A stretch of 64,000 nucleotides of DNA. Source: an uncultured Roseobacter sp. (GTDB taxonomy: Bacteria > Pseudomonadota > Alphaproteobacteria > Rhodobacterales > Rhodobacteraceae). The stretch lies in NCBI RefSeq assembly GCF_947495025.1, contig NZ_CANLXG010000002.1:930001-994000 (forward strand). Direction: 5' to 3'. The position numbers and the translations under genes were made by a program. The notes under the pieces were generated by a model. It was not told where the DNA came from. It was given only the letters and a program-made list of their open reading frames with translations, and searched no databases. Numbering within the stretch: the first letter of the stretch is position 1; each line of letters starts with the position of its first letter. This document shows, piece after piece, positions 17,557 to 25,617 of the stretch.

Positions 17557-19197
17557 TCAGCCCCCCAGTTTCACGTTGTCGATACCGACGATCCGGTCGT
17601 AGGCCCAGTAGAGGCCGAGAACCACGGCCAGCAGGATACCACCCAGCGCCGCCGCCAGCCCCCAGTTCAGCGAGCTGGAAATGTGATAGGCGATCCGGTT
17701 CGAGATGAATGTCCCTGTCGTGCCGCCGACAAGTTCCGGCGTGATATAGTAGCCGATTGCGAGGATGAAAACGAGGATCGAGCCCGCGCCGATACCCGGC
17801 ACAGACTGCGGGAAATAGACCCGCCAGAAGGCCGTCCAGTTTGTGGCGCCCAGTGATTTGGCGGCGCGCAGATAGCTGGGCGGGATGGTTTTCATCACGG
17901 AATAAAGCGGCAGGATCATGAACGGCAACAAAATGTGCGTCATGGCGATGATCGTGCCGGTCTGGTTGTTGATCAGCGCGAGGCGGCTGTCGTCTGCGAC
18001 AACCCCCAGCCACACAAGCGTGTCGTTGATCACGCCCTGTTGCTGGAGCATGACCTTCCAGGCCGAAGTGCGCACCAGCAGCGAGGTCCAGAATGGCAGC
18101 AGCACAAGGATCATCAGCAGGTTCGCTGTGCGGGCTGGCAGGTTTGCCAGAATCCAGGCGACCGGATAGCCCAGCAGAATGCAGCTGCCCGTGATTACCA
18201 GCGACATGATCAGGGTACGGATAAAGAGCTTGATATAGAGCTGTTCGTTCTCGGGCCGCATCTCCGCACCGTCGAGGCCCTTTTTCATATCAATTGCATT
18301 CAGGAAGTACCCGGATGTGAACTCGGGGCTGTAGATCTGAATCGTCTGCCAGACTTCGATATCCAGCCAGTCCTCGTCGATGTCCTCAAAGGCGGCGGGG
18401 TAATCAACGAATTCGAATTCCCCTGCTGTGGCCTCTGCCTCCTGCAGTTCGCGGGACCCGGGGCCTGTATAGCCGGACACATCTGCACCATTGCCCAGAT
18501 CCGTGTAGAGCGCAGAGTAAACAATTGCCCAGGGGTCTTCTTTTGCCAGGTTGTCCTCGTCTTCGTTCTGAACAAAATCGGCAAAGGTGAGATACATTTC
18601 TGTCGTTTCGGGCAGCATTTGCGCCATGCCGCTGCGTGGCTCAAAAACCGGCTGCGGCGTATCGCTCCTGTCGTCCCAGGCGGCCATGGCAGCGTTCCAG
18701 TCGTCGCTGCCCATCATCTGGCTCCAGTTTTCGCCCTTCTTCCAGAAATCGTTCAGATCCTCGAACTGGTCCTGATAGACCTCACCCATATCCTCAACCT
18801 TGCGGCCGGATTTGCGGAACAGCGAGGAAACACCGGTCAGTTCATAGTTCAGGCGGGACCCGAGCCGGGTGTGCAGCTTGCGTTCGGTGGCGATGAAGAT
18901 GTCTTTGTACAGCGCCTCAAAAGTCTCAGGTGGTGGGAGTTCACCGGTTTCAGAATCCCAGTCGGCCAGATCGGCGGTGGTGCGCGGAAGTGTGTCAGAA
19001 ACGATCTGGTTTTCGATCGAGCGGAACAGCATATCCGCGATCGGCGCAATGAACGTTACCAGCACAAATATCAGCAGAGGCGCGATCAGCATCAGAGCCC
19101 GCAGCTTCTGGCGGCGCAGCGCGCGGTTCAGGCTTGCTTTGAGTGGTCGCCCGTCAGCCGCAAGCATCGGGCCTGATTGTTCGGTTGCGTCGCTCAT
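17557..19197 (-). CDS. potB: Polyamine-type ABC transporter permease, PotB-like, with large periplasmic insertion
   Basis: Permease partner of the PotC-like subunit. At 546 residues it is almost twice the usual PotB length. TM1 is at about 34-58, and the next membrane segment starts only near 319 (LYIKLFIRTLIMSLV). The intervening 260 residues are hydrophilic, acidic and Trp-rich (NDFWKKGENWSQMMGSDDW) and should lie in the periplasm. The rest is a normal binding-protein-dependent permease with the EAA loop RAAKSLGATNWTAFWRVYFP. Its stop directly abuts the DUF1330 gene. The insertion keeps the frame and codon use of the gene, so it is not an assembly artefact. Confidence 0.88.
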   Translation of the reverse strand: MSDATEQSGPMLAADGRPLKASLNRALRRQKLRALMLIAPLLIFVLVTFIAPIADMLFRSIENQIVSDTLPRTTADLADWDSETGELPPPETFEALYKDIFIATERKLHTRLGSRLNYELTGVSSLFRKSGRKVEDMGEVYQDQFEDLNDFWKKGENWSQMMGSDDWNAAMAAWDDRSDTPQPVFEPRSGMAQMLPETTEMYLTFADFVQNEDEDNLAKEDPWAIVYSALYTDLGNGADVSGYTGPGSRELQEAEATAGEFEFVDYPAAFEDIDEDWLDIEVWQTIQIYSPEFTSGYFLNAIDMKKGLDGAEMRPENEQLYIKLFIRTLIMSLVITGSCILLGYPVAWILANLPARTANLLMILVLLPFWTSLLVRTSAWKVMLQQQGVINDTLVWLGVVADDSRLALINNQTGTIIAMTHILLPFMILPLYSVMKTIPPSYLRAAKSLGATNWTAFWRVYFPQSVPGIGAGSILVFILAIGYYITPELVGGTTGTFISNRIAYHISSSLNWGLAAALGGILLAVVLGLYWAYDRIVGIDNVKLGG

Positions 19198-19485
19198 TCA
19201 GGCACCTTCAACAACAATGATCGTACTTTCGGCGTTGCGTCGGCGTATCTCTGCAACTTCCTGGTACTCGGGGTCGTTAAAAGCCGCCAGCGCGGCCTCA
19301 TACGACGGGAATTCGATAACGACATGGCGCTCCAGGCTTTCGCCTTCCAGCACTTCCGACTGGCCGCCCCGGACGATGAAGCTGCCGCCCAGACCCAGCA
19401 GGATAGGCGTGTCGCGTTCAACGTATTCTTTGTAGGCCTCGGGATTTTTCACAGTGATGTGGCCGATTATATAGCCTTTGGGCAT
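19198..19485 (-). CDS. DUF1330 domain protein
   Basis: The 95-residue protein is a DUF1330 family member with a dimeric ferredoxin-like (alpha/beta barrel) fold. The typical segments are KGYIIGHITVKNPEAYKEYV, a central GGSFIVRGG and HVVIEFPSYEAALAAFNDPEYQ. No enzymatic activity is established for the family. It sits inside the polyamine transporter operon, between the binding protein and PotB-like genes, touching the latter without a gap. It may handle or sense the imported compound, but this is only inferred from position. Confidence 0.85.
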   Translation of the reverse strand: MPKGYIIGHITVKNPEAYKEYVERDTPILLGLGGSFIVRGGQSEVLEGESLERHVVIEFPSYEAALAAFNDPEYQEVAEIRRRNAESTIIVVEGA

Positions 19486-19512
19486 AGTATGTTCCCCCTG
19501 TCGTGTTGTGGA

Positions 19513-19534
19513 AAGGGGCGGACGGCCGCCCCTT
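19513..19534 (-). terminator. Stable hairpin after the PotD-like gene
   Basis: AAGGGGCGG (19513-19521) and CCGCCCCTT (19526-19534) form a perfect 9-bp stem with a 4-base loop, 23 bases after the stop codon at 19558. No U tract follows on the transcribed strand, so it more likely protects the upstream mRNA or attenuates the downstream genes than ends transcription fully. Confidence 0.6.
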
Positions 19535-19557
19535 CCGTGTTCAGAGCCGGAAGCGGC

Positions 19558-20664
19558 TTATTGTGCCAGCCAGGCCTGGAACTTCGCGTCGATGTCGTCG
19601 CGATAGTCAGCCCAGAACTCGTAGTTGTAGAGGAACGTGTTCTTGGCGTTGTTCGGATCAGTCGGCATGTGCGGTGCCATGTCGATACCCAGTTCAGCGT
19701 GCGTGGAGACCAGCGGTGCAGAAGAGGCACGTGCAGGACCATAGCTGATGTATTTCGCCTGATCGGCCAGACGCTGTGTGTCTGTCGCAAAGTAGATATA
19801 GTCCAGTGCGCGCGCTTTACGCTCGTCGCTGAGACCTGCGGGAATGATCCAGCCGTCAAGGTCGAACACCTGTGCGTCCCAGAGCATCGCAACCGGCTGG
19901 TTCTGCTCTTCGATAACCGAGAACAGACGTCCGTTGTAGGTCGAGCCCATAACGATTTCACCGTCTGCCAGCAGCTGAGGTGTGTCAGCACCTGCGGACC
20001 ACCAGATCACGTCGTCCTTGATAGTCGCCAGTTTGTCGAGCGCCTGTTGCTGACCCTCATCCGTTTCCAGGACGTCATAGACGTCTTCCTTGGCAACACC
20101 GTCACAGAGCAGTGCCCATTCCATGTTGTTGATCGGGCGCTTTTCCAGCGCGCGCTTGCCTGGATAGGCTTCGGTGTCGAAAACTGCGCAGACAGATGTG
20201 GGCGGCGTGTCGCCGACCATGTCCGTGCGATAGCCGAATGTTGTCGAATAGACGATCTGTGGGATGAAGCAGTCGGAAACCAGCAGGTCACCGAAATCAT
20301 CTTCGGCTGATGTGCCGTCGGGCGCTGCGGCGAGATGCTCGTCCGGGTCGATTTCCATCGCCAGACCTTCGTCGCACAGGCGGATCGCATCAGCAGCAAC
20401 CACATCGACGACATCCCATGTGACGTTGCCCGCTTCGTTCATCGCGCGCAGTTTGGCCACGGCTTCGGCGGAGCTTTCGTCGTTGATGATGTTGACGCCG
20501 GTCTTTTCCATGTAGGGGTTGTGATAGGCCTGCTGCTGCGAGTTGGAGTAGGCACCGCCCCAGCTGACAATTGTCATTTCGCTGGCCATGTGGCCGTCTG
20601 CATTTGCCATGCCAGCTGCAACAGTAAGTGCAGTGCTGGCCAGCAGTGTCTTGGTGAGTTTCAT
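19558..20664 (-). CDS. potD: Periplasmic polyamine-type substrate-binding protein, PotD-like
   Basis: The 368-residue protein has a clear Sec signal peptide (MKLTKTLLASTALTVAAG, cleavage after ANA) and a PotD/PotF-like type II binding protein body (TIVSWGGAYSNSQQQAYHNPY at the start of the mature part, WALLCDGVAK, WAGADTPQ-type central region). It captures the substrate for the PotB/PotC-like permeases. ATG 20664 is chosen because GGGAGA lies six bases before it; another ATG two codons upstream directly touches that sequence. It is flanked by hairpins on both sides, as often seen for binding proteins expressed above their permeases. Substrate could be spermidine, putrescine or another cation. 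Confidence 0.9.
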   Translation of the reverse strand: MKLTKTLLASTALTVAAGMANADGHMASEMTIVSWGGAYSNSQQQAYHNPYMEKTGVNIINDESSAEAVAKLRAMNEAGNVTWDVVDVVAADAIRLCDEGLAMEIDPDEHLAAAPDGTSAEDDFGDLLVSDCFIPQIVYSTTFGYRTDMVGDTPPTSVCAVFDTEAYPGKRALEKRPINNMEWALLCDGVAKEDVYDVLETDEGQQQALDKLATIKDDVIWWSAGADTPQLLADGEIVMGSTYNGRLFSVIEEQNQPVAMLWDAQVFDLDGWIIPAGLSDERKARALDYIYFATDTQRLADQAKYISYGPARASSAPLVSTHAELGIDMAPHMPTDPNNAKNTFLYNYEFWADYRDDIDAKFQAWLAQ

Positions 20665-20741
20665 TTTCATTCTCCCAGTTTCTATCCCGTCTGGTATTTT
20701 TGTCGGGCGGGGGCAACGGGTCTGACCTCCGCCTCTTTCCA

Positions 20742-20764
20742 GTCGTGTCCTGGTGGAACACGAC
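20742..20764 (-). other. Intercistronic hairpin between potA- and potD-like genes
   Basis: GTCGTGT (20742-20748) and ACACGAC (20758-20764) form a perfect 7-bp stem with a 9-base loop in the 115-base spacer between the ATPase and binding-protein genes. Possible RNA processing or stability element; no T tract. Confidence 0.45.
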
Positions 20765-20779
20765 ATGCTTTCAGCGCGC

Positions 20780-21880
20780 TCAGGCGTCGAGCGCGCGGCA
20801 GTCTTCGGGCAGCCAGCCGATCTCGATCTGCTGGCCGGGCCTGAGCCGTTCCACATCGGGCGCGTTACGCGTTTTGATCACAAACTCTTCGGTGCCCGCC
20901 ACTCTGAGACGGGTGCGGAAAATGTCGCCCATGTAGATGAATTCCAGAACCTCAGCCTTGAGCGTATGCGCATCAGGACTGAGCCGTTCCTTGTTATACT
21001 CCACCCGTTCCGGCCGGATAGAGACCCGTGTGCGGTCACCTGCAGCAGTTACATTCACAGGTTTTGCATCGATGAGCTCACCGCCGTCCAGCTGGATGAG
21101 GCAGCGGTCGCCCTTCATCTCCTTTACCACGCCCTCTAGCGTGTTGTTCTCGCCGATGAACTGCGCAACAAAGCTGTTCTCGGGCTCTTCATAGAGCTTG
21201 TCCGGCGGCGCCAGCTGCTGGATACGGCCGTCATCGAACACCGCAACGCGGTCTGACATTGTCAGTGCTTCTGTCTGGTCGTGCGTCACGTAGACCACAG
21301 TAATTCCCAGGTCATGCGCCAGATTGGTGATCTCAAACTGCAGGGTTTCCCGCAGCTGCTTGTCGAGAGCGCCGAGCGGCTCGTCCATGAGGACCAGCTC
21401 GGGCTCGAAAACCAGGGCCCGCGCAAGCGCAACGCGCTGCTGCTGACCACCAGACATCTGCGCCGGCCGCCTGCCGCCAAATGCCCCCATCTGAACCATA
21501 TCCAGTGCGCGTTTTACCTTTTCCTCGCGCTCAGACTTGCCCATCTTGCGGACTTCGAGCGGGAAAGACAGGTTTTCGGCAACCGTCATATGCGGGAACA
21601 GCGCATAGTTCTGGAAAACCATGCCGATTCCACGTTTGTGCGGCGGAATATTGTTGATGGACTGTCCGTCAAGACGAATGTCACCATGTGTGGCGGTCTC
21701 GAAACCGGCAAGCATCATCAGGCAGGTGGTCTTGCCGGAACCGGACGGCCCGAGCATCGTCAGGAACTCGCCCTTTGGCATAGACAGATTAAGGTCTTTT
21801 ACGACCAGATTTTCACCGTCATAGCTTTTCTGGACCCGTTCGAATTCGACGAACGCGTCTGCATTGCTTGTGTCTGCCAC
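20780..21880 (-). CDS. potA: Polyamine-type ABC transporter ATP-binding protein, PotA-like
   Basis: The 366-residue ATPase energises the PotBC-like permeases. It has Walker A LGPSGSGKTTC, the Q loop in GMVFQNYALFPHMTV, signature LSGGQQQRVALARAL, Walker B LVLMDEPLGALD and the switch His in VYVTHDQTEALT. The C-terminal TOBE domain (about 270-366) is typical of the PotA/MalK group. It is the first gene of the leftward operon potA-potD-DUF1330-potB-potC-LprI-like. The region upstream carries phased ATTTC repeats and an inverted repeat that may be regulatory. Confidence 0.93.
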   Translation of the reverse strand: MADTSNADAFVEFERVQKSYDGENLVVKDLNLSMPKGEFLTMLGPSGSGKTTCLMMLAGFETATHGDIRLDGQSINNIPPHKRGIGMVFQNYALFPHMTVAENLSFPLEVRKMGKSEREEKVKRALDMVQMGAFGGRRPAQMSGGQQQRVALARALVFEPELVLMDEPLGALDKQLRETLQFEITNLAHDLGITVVYVTHDQTEALTMSDRVAVFDDGRIQQLAPPDKLYEEPENSFVAQFIGENNTLEGVVKEMKGDRCLIQLDGGELIDAKPVNVTAAGDRTRVSIRPERVEYNKERLSPDAHTLKAEVLEFIYMGDIFRTRLRVAGTEEFVIKTRNAPDVERLRPGQQIEIGWLPEDCRALDA

Positions 21881-21945
21881 GTGTGGCTCCCCGTTCCGTT
21901 AGCTGGCGGTTTTCCGCGCTGGTTTGGCCCACAGCTAACAACACT

Positions 21946-22038
21946 GTACCGCTGGTACGCAAGCAATTAGCCACAGTGAGCGCCTGAACTGTCAGATTTC
22001 AGTAAAATGCGCCGAATTTCTGATAATTTCAGTGAATT
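21946..22038. promoter_or_regulatory. Repeat-rich regulatory region upstream of the potA-like operon
   Basis: The 248 bases between the potA-like start and the aminotransferase stop hold no gene. They contain an inverted repeat GTACC-GCT-GGTAC (21946-21958) and ATTTC at 21996, 22016 and 22026, that is at 20- and 10-base phase. Two of the three extend to ATTTCAGTNAA (21996 and 22026). A regulator-binding region is a reasonable inference. Confidence 0.35.
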
Positions 22039-22128
22039 TGGCCGTGTTTCCGGCATTATCAGGGTAGCCTTCCTGAAAATCAAACGTGTTCTGGTCTGAC
22101 GAAACTGCATATCCGAAGGTGGCTGTGC

Positions 22129-23526
22129 TCAGGAGGCTGCCCTGAGCAGACCTTCTGATTTTGCTGCAGACCACGTTTCGTCAAGCGCCTTGCGGGCGCG
22201 TTGCATGAATACATCTATTTCCGCGGGCGTGATGATAAGCGGCGGCGAAATAATCATCCTGTCGCCGACGTGCCGCATCACCAGATTGTTTGCAAAGCAC
22301 CGTTCGCGGCACATATAGCCGATGGTTCCCGCCTCGCCGACGAATGCGGCGCGGCTCTCTTTGTGGGGCGTAAGAGGCAGCGACGCCATCAGTCCCTGTA
22401 TATTCAGGCCTCCGACCAGCGGATGATCAAGCAGCCCTTCGAGCCCGGCCCGCAGGGCGGGCGCTGCCGTTTCGCGAACATGGGTCAGGACATTCTCTTC
22501 CTGCAGAATGCGCAGGTTTTCCAGAGCAACGGCCGACGCAACCGGGTGGCCGGAATATGTATAACCGTGGTTGAATTCGGTGGCGCCGATCACTTCGGCA
22601 ACCTCGTCGCAGACTATGGAACCACCTATGGGCTGGTAGCCGGAGCTGAGGCCCTTGGCGACTGTCATGATATGCGGCCGGATGTTCATTGTCTGGCTGC
22701 CAAACCAGTTTCCGGTCCGTCCGAACCCGCAGATGACCTCGTCTGCAATAAGCAGAATTTCGTATTTGTCGCAGATGCGCTGGATTTCCGGCCAGTAGCT
22801 GTCCGGCGCTACCACAACGCCACCGGCGCCCTGAACAGGCTCGGCAATAAAGGCTGCGACCCTGTCCTCTCCCAGTTCTTCAATTTTCTCTTCCAGTTCG
22901 CGGGCCCGCATCAGGCCAAACGCCTCCGGGGTCATATCGCCGCCTTCGGACCACCAGTCAGGCTGGCCGATGTGATGAATACCCGGGATCGGCATCCCGC
23001 CCTGCGCATGCATGTAGGACATTCCGCCCAGACTTCCCGACCCTACTGACGATCCGTGATACGCGTTTTTCCGGCTGATGATATGGGATTTCCCGGGCTT
23101 GCCTTTTTCCGCCCAGTACGTCCGAACCATACGGATATTCGTGTCGTTCGCTTCAGAACCCGAACCGGCAAAGAACACATGGTTCATCCCCTTGGGCGCC
23201 AGTTTTGTGATCTCCTGCGCCAGCGCGATTGCGGGAACATGCGTCGTCATGAAGAAAGTATTGTAATAAGGCAGTTCCAGCATCTGGCGGGCGGCAACCT
23301 CGGCCATTTCGCTGCGGCCATAGCCGATGTTCACGCACCACAGCCCGGCCATCCCGTCCAGGATTTCATTGCCTTCGCTGTCTGTCAGATAGACACCCTT
23401 CGCTCTGGTGATAACCCTTGCCCCTCTGGACGCGAGTTCCTCGTTCGTTGTGAACGGATGCATGTGATGCGCCGCGTCCAGTGCCTGGAGTTCAGCCGTG
23501 GGAAGGTGGTTGGTGATCGCTGACAT
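22129..23526 (-). CDS. Class-III aminotransferase, probably putrescine--pyruvate aminotransferase
   Basis: The 465-residue PLP enzyme belongs to aminotransferase class III (omega-amino acid type). Visible are FFAGSGSEANDTNIRMVRTYW, the IADEVICGFGRTGNWFG strand with the cofactor-contacting Asp, and the PLP lysine in MTVAKGLSSGYQPIGG. The nearest functional relatives are SpuC-like putrescine/cadaverine:pyruvate aminotransferases, and the neighbours (GntR, PotFGHI, PuuB-like) fit putrescine degradation. Beta-alanine or other omega-amine activity is an alternative. ATG 23526 (SAITNHLPTAE) is preferred, with AGGA upstream; the frame is open further but that part lacks family similarity. Confidence 0.85.
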   Translation of the reverse strand: MSAITNHLPTAELQALDAAHHMHPFTTNEELASRGARVITRAKGVYLTDSEGNEILDGMAGLWCVNIGYGRSEMAEVAARQMLELPYYNTFFMTTHVPAIALAQEITKLAPKGMNHVFFAGSGSEANDTNIRMVRTYWAEKGKPGKSHIISRKNAYHGSSVGSGSLGGMSYMHAQGGMPIPGIHHIGQPDWWSEGGDMTPEAFGLMRARELEEKIEELGEDRVAAFIAEPVQGAGGVVVAPDSYWPEIQRICDKYEILLIADEVICGFGRTGNWFGSQTMNIRPHIMTVAKGLSSGYQPIGGSIVCDEVAEVIGATEFNHGYTYSGHPVASAVALENLRILQEENVLTHVRETAAPALRAGLEGLLDHPLVGGLNIQGLMASLPLTPHKESRAAFVGEAGTIGYMCRERCFANNLVMRHVGDRMIISPPLIITPAEIDVFMQRARKALDETWSAAKSEGLLRAAS

Positions 23527-23578
23527 GGGGCATCCTGCAAAGTCGGTGAAAGGTCGGTTCCGGTTGGTGCGCAGAATA

Positions 23579-23588
23579 TGATCAAATT
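23579..23588. promoter_or_regulatory. Shared TGATCAAATT motif, aminotransferase promoter
   Basis: TGATCAAATT occurs here, 53 bases upstream of the aminotransferase start, and again at 24400-24409 in the gntR/potF promoter region. Its core TGATCA is palindromic. Likely operator of the GntR-family regulator encoded between them; inferred. Confidence 0.45.
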
Positions 23589-23617
23589 TTTCAGAGTCAA
23601 TCGAATCACTGCCGGGT

Positions 23618-24358
23618 TCAGATGTCGCGCAGTGCCTCGCGTATCTGACGCATCCCCTGCTCAACATCGCCGACAACAGCCCTTGCGGCGGCGTCCGGAT
23701 CTCCTGCAGCGAGAGCTTCGAGCAGTTCGGCGTGCTTGTCCGGGAGGTTGGCGGTTCCGAAACGCCCGCAAACAACCCTGAGCGAAGGTCCGAACCGCAG
23801 CCAGAGCCGATCCGTGGTGGCCAGCAGAATAGGCGCATCCGCAGCCGCGTATAAACCGGAGTGAAACCGGTAGTTCTGGGTCAGGTACCCTCGGATGTCT
23901 CCCAGCGCGATGGCCTTATTCAGCGCATCATCACACGCTTTCAGCGCATCTTTTGCAGCGGGTGTGATGCGTAGCGCTGCCCGGTGCGCAAGCTCAGGCT
24001 CCAGATTTTTTCTCATGAATTCAAGTTGCTCTATGCAACTTTCCGTCAGCTCCGGTACGATAACACGGCGGTTGCCCTGCATGCTGAGCGCACCGTTTGA
24101 CGTCATCCTGCGGATCGCTTCGCGTACCGGTGTCATGCCGGCGCCGAGGTCGCGGGTCAGTCCCTGAATCGTCACCGCCTGTCCGGGAGCAAGCTCGCCG
24201 AAAAGGATAAGATCCCGGAGCTGCTCATAGACAGACTGGTGCGCGGGTCTTCTGGCGAGGGGTCTGACGGATGAAACTGCCTCGTTCGTAAGCATCTGGA
24301 TGTGGCTGCCTTCACTTATTTCCGGGTCGCGCGGTGGGTGCCTTGCGCAGTCTTTCAT
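23618..24358 (-). CDS. GntR-family transcriptional regulator (FCD type)
   Basis: The protein has an N-terminal GntR winged helix-turn-helix (VYEQLRDLILFGELAPGQAV, then TRDLGAGMTPVREAIRRM) and a C-terminal FCD ligand-binding domain with metal-contacting His residues (FHSGLYAAAD, HAELLEALAAGD). FCD regulators usually repress catabolic genes until an organic acid or amine binds. It lies between the aminotransferase and the divergent putrescine importer. The start is uncertain: ATG 24358 gives 246 residues and ATG 24295 gives 225; neither has a strong ribosome site. Its own promoter region and that of the aminotransferase share TGATCAAATT. Confidence 0.88.
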   Translation of the reverse strand: MKDCARHPPRDPEISEGSHIQMLTNEAVSSVRPLARRPAHQSVYEQLRDLILFGELAPGQAVTIQGLTRDLGAGMTPVREAIRRMTSNGALSMQGNRRVIVPELTESCIEQLEFMRKNLEPELAHRAALRITPAAKDALKACDDALNKAIALGDIRGYLTQNYRFHSGLYAAADAPILLATTDRLWLRFGPSLRVVCGRFGTANLPDKHAELLEALAAGDPDAAARAVVGDVEQGMRQIREALRDI

Positions 24359-24399
24359 CGCATGAAACCATAAAGCATCTTGCCGTGACAGGCAAAACT

Positions 24400-24409
24400 T
24401 GATCAAATT
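24400..24409. promoter_or_regulatory. Shared TGATCAAATT motif, gntR/potF divergent promoter
   Basis: The second copy of the 10-bp motif, here within the palindrome TTGATCAA, 45 bases before the potF ATG and upstream of both possible gntR starts. Suggests joint control of import and catabolism. Confidence 0.45.
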
Positions 24410-24454
24410 CCGCCGAACCGGGACCAACCCGGTCTGCACCAATGGGAGTATACT

Positions 24455-25537
24455 ATGAAGAAACTCATGATGAGCAGCGCTGCCGTGGCGATTGTCGCGT
24501 CTGCATCAGTTGCCGATGAGGTCCGGGTCTATAACTGGTCGGACTATATTGACGAAGCTCTGCTGGAAAAATTCGAAGCTGAGACAGGTATCGACCTGAT
24601 CTATGACGTTTTCGACAGCAACGAAGTTCTTGAAACCAAAATGCTTGCGGGCGGTTCCGGCTATGACGTGGTTGTCCCGTCAGGCACCTTTCTGCAACGC
24701 CAGATCGCTGCGGGCGCGTTCCAGAAGCTGGATGCGTCCAAACTGCCGAACCTTGAGAACATGTGGGATACGGTCGAGCAGCGCACGGCGCAGTACGATC
24801 CCGATAACGCTTACTCGATCAACTATATGTGGGGCACCACCGGCCTGGGCGTGAACATGGGTAAAGTCACGGAGCTTCTTGGCGAAGATGCACCTGTCGG
24901 TTCGCTGAGCCTGATCTTCGAGCCCTCCAACATGGAAAAGCTGGCCGAGTGCGGTGTGCATTTCCTGGACGCACCGGCTGAAATGATTCCCGCTGCGCTG
25001 AAATACATTGGTGAAGACCCTGACAGTCATGACCCCGAGGTCATCGCGCAGGCCGAAGAGGTTCTTGCCGGCGTCCGCCCCTATATTCAGAAGTTCCACA
25101 GTTCCGAATACATCAACGCACTTGCCAACGGTGATATCTGTGTCGCCTTCGGGTGGTCCGGTGACATTCTGCAGGCACGCGACCGCGCAGCCGAAGCTGA
25201 AAACGGTGTGGAAATCGCCTACAATGCACCGTCTGAGGGTGCACTGATGTGGTTTGACCAGATGGCCATTCCCGCAGACGCGCCAAACCCCGAGGCTGCG
25301 CATACGTTCCTGAACTTTATCATGGATGCGCAGAATATGGCGGATGCCTCAAACTACGTTTACTACGCGAACGGAAATCTGGCCTCTCAGCCGATGCTGG
25401 CCGAAGACGTGATCGGTGATCCCGCGATTTATCCTGATGAGGCCACGCTGGAAAACCTCTACACCACGACGCCTTATCCGGCGAAAGTTCAGCGGGTGGT
25501 GACCCGGCTCTGGACCAAGATCAAATCGGGCACCTGA
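24455..25537 (+). CDS. potF: Putrescine-type periplasmic binding protein, PotF-like
   Basis: The 360-residue protein has a short signal peptide (MKKLMMSSAAVAIVASASVA) and a PotF/PotD-like body starting EVRVYNWSDYIDEALLEKFE. YNWSDYI is a hallmark of putrescine-binding PotF and SpuD proteins. Further conserved parts are LAGGSGYDVVVPSG and NYMWGTTGLGVN. It delivers putrescine to PotHI. It is the first gene of the rightward operon potF-potG-potH-potI-oxidoreductase. A hairpin with a T5 tract follows, which probably makes potF mRNA more abundant than the downstream genes. Confidence 0.93.
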   Translation: MKKLMMSSAAVAIVASASVADEVRVYNWSDYIDEALLEKFEAETGIDLIYDVFDSNEVLETKMLAGGSGYDVVVPSGTFLQRQIAAGAFQKLDASKLPNLENMWDTVEQRTAQYDPDNAYSINYMWGTTGLGVNMGKVTELLGEDAPVGSLSLIFEPSNMEKLAECGVHFLDAPAEMIPAALKYIGEDPDSHDPEVIAQAEEVLAGVRPYIQKFHSSEYINALANGDICVAFGWSGDILQARDRAAEAENGVEIAYNAPSEGALMWFDQMAIPADAPNPEAAHTFLNFIMDAQNMADASNYVYYANGNLASQPMLAEDVIGDPAIYPDEATLENLYTTTPYPAKVQRVVTRLWTKIKSGT

Positions 25538-25551
25538 GCCTGTGACAATCG

Positions 25552-25580
25552 GGGCGGCTCCATCGCGGGCCGCCCTTTTT
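25552..25580 (+). terminator. Partial terminator between potF and potG
   Basis: GGGCGGC (25552-25558) pairs with GCCGCCC (25569-25575), followed by TTTTT (25576-25580). Because potG starts 38 bases further on the same strand, it is likely a leaky terminator or attenuator. Confidence 0.65.
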
Positions 25581-25617
25581 GCATCCGCCCGGTCTGCGGG
25601 CAAAAAGAGGACACACC

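Noticed and set aside
17935..19176. 413-codon open frame antisense to the PotB-like gene
   Set aside because: It mirrors a real permease with clear family motifs; long antisense frames are common in G+C-rich DNA. Its product shows no domain.
19177..20310. 377-codon open frame antisense to the DUF1330 and PotD-like genes
   Set aside because: Same reason; no ribosome site or family similarity.
22201..23523. Open frames antisense to the class-III aminotransferase gene
   Set aside because: Shadow frames over a well-supported enzyme gene.
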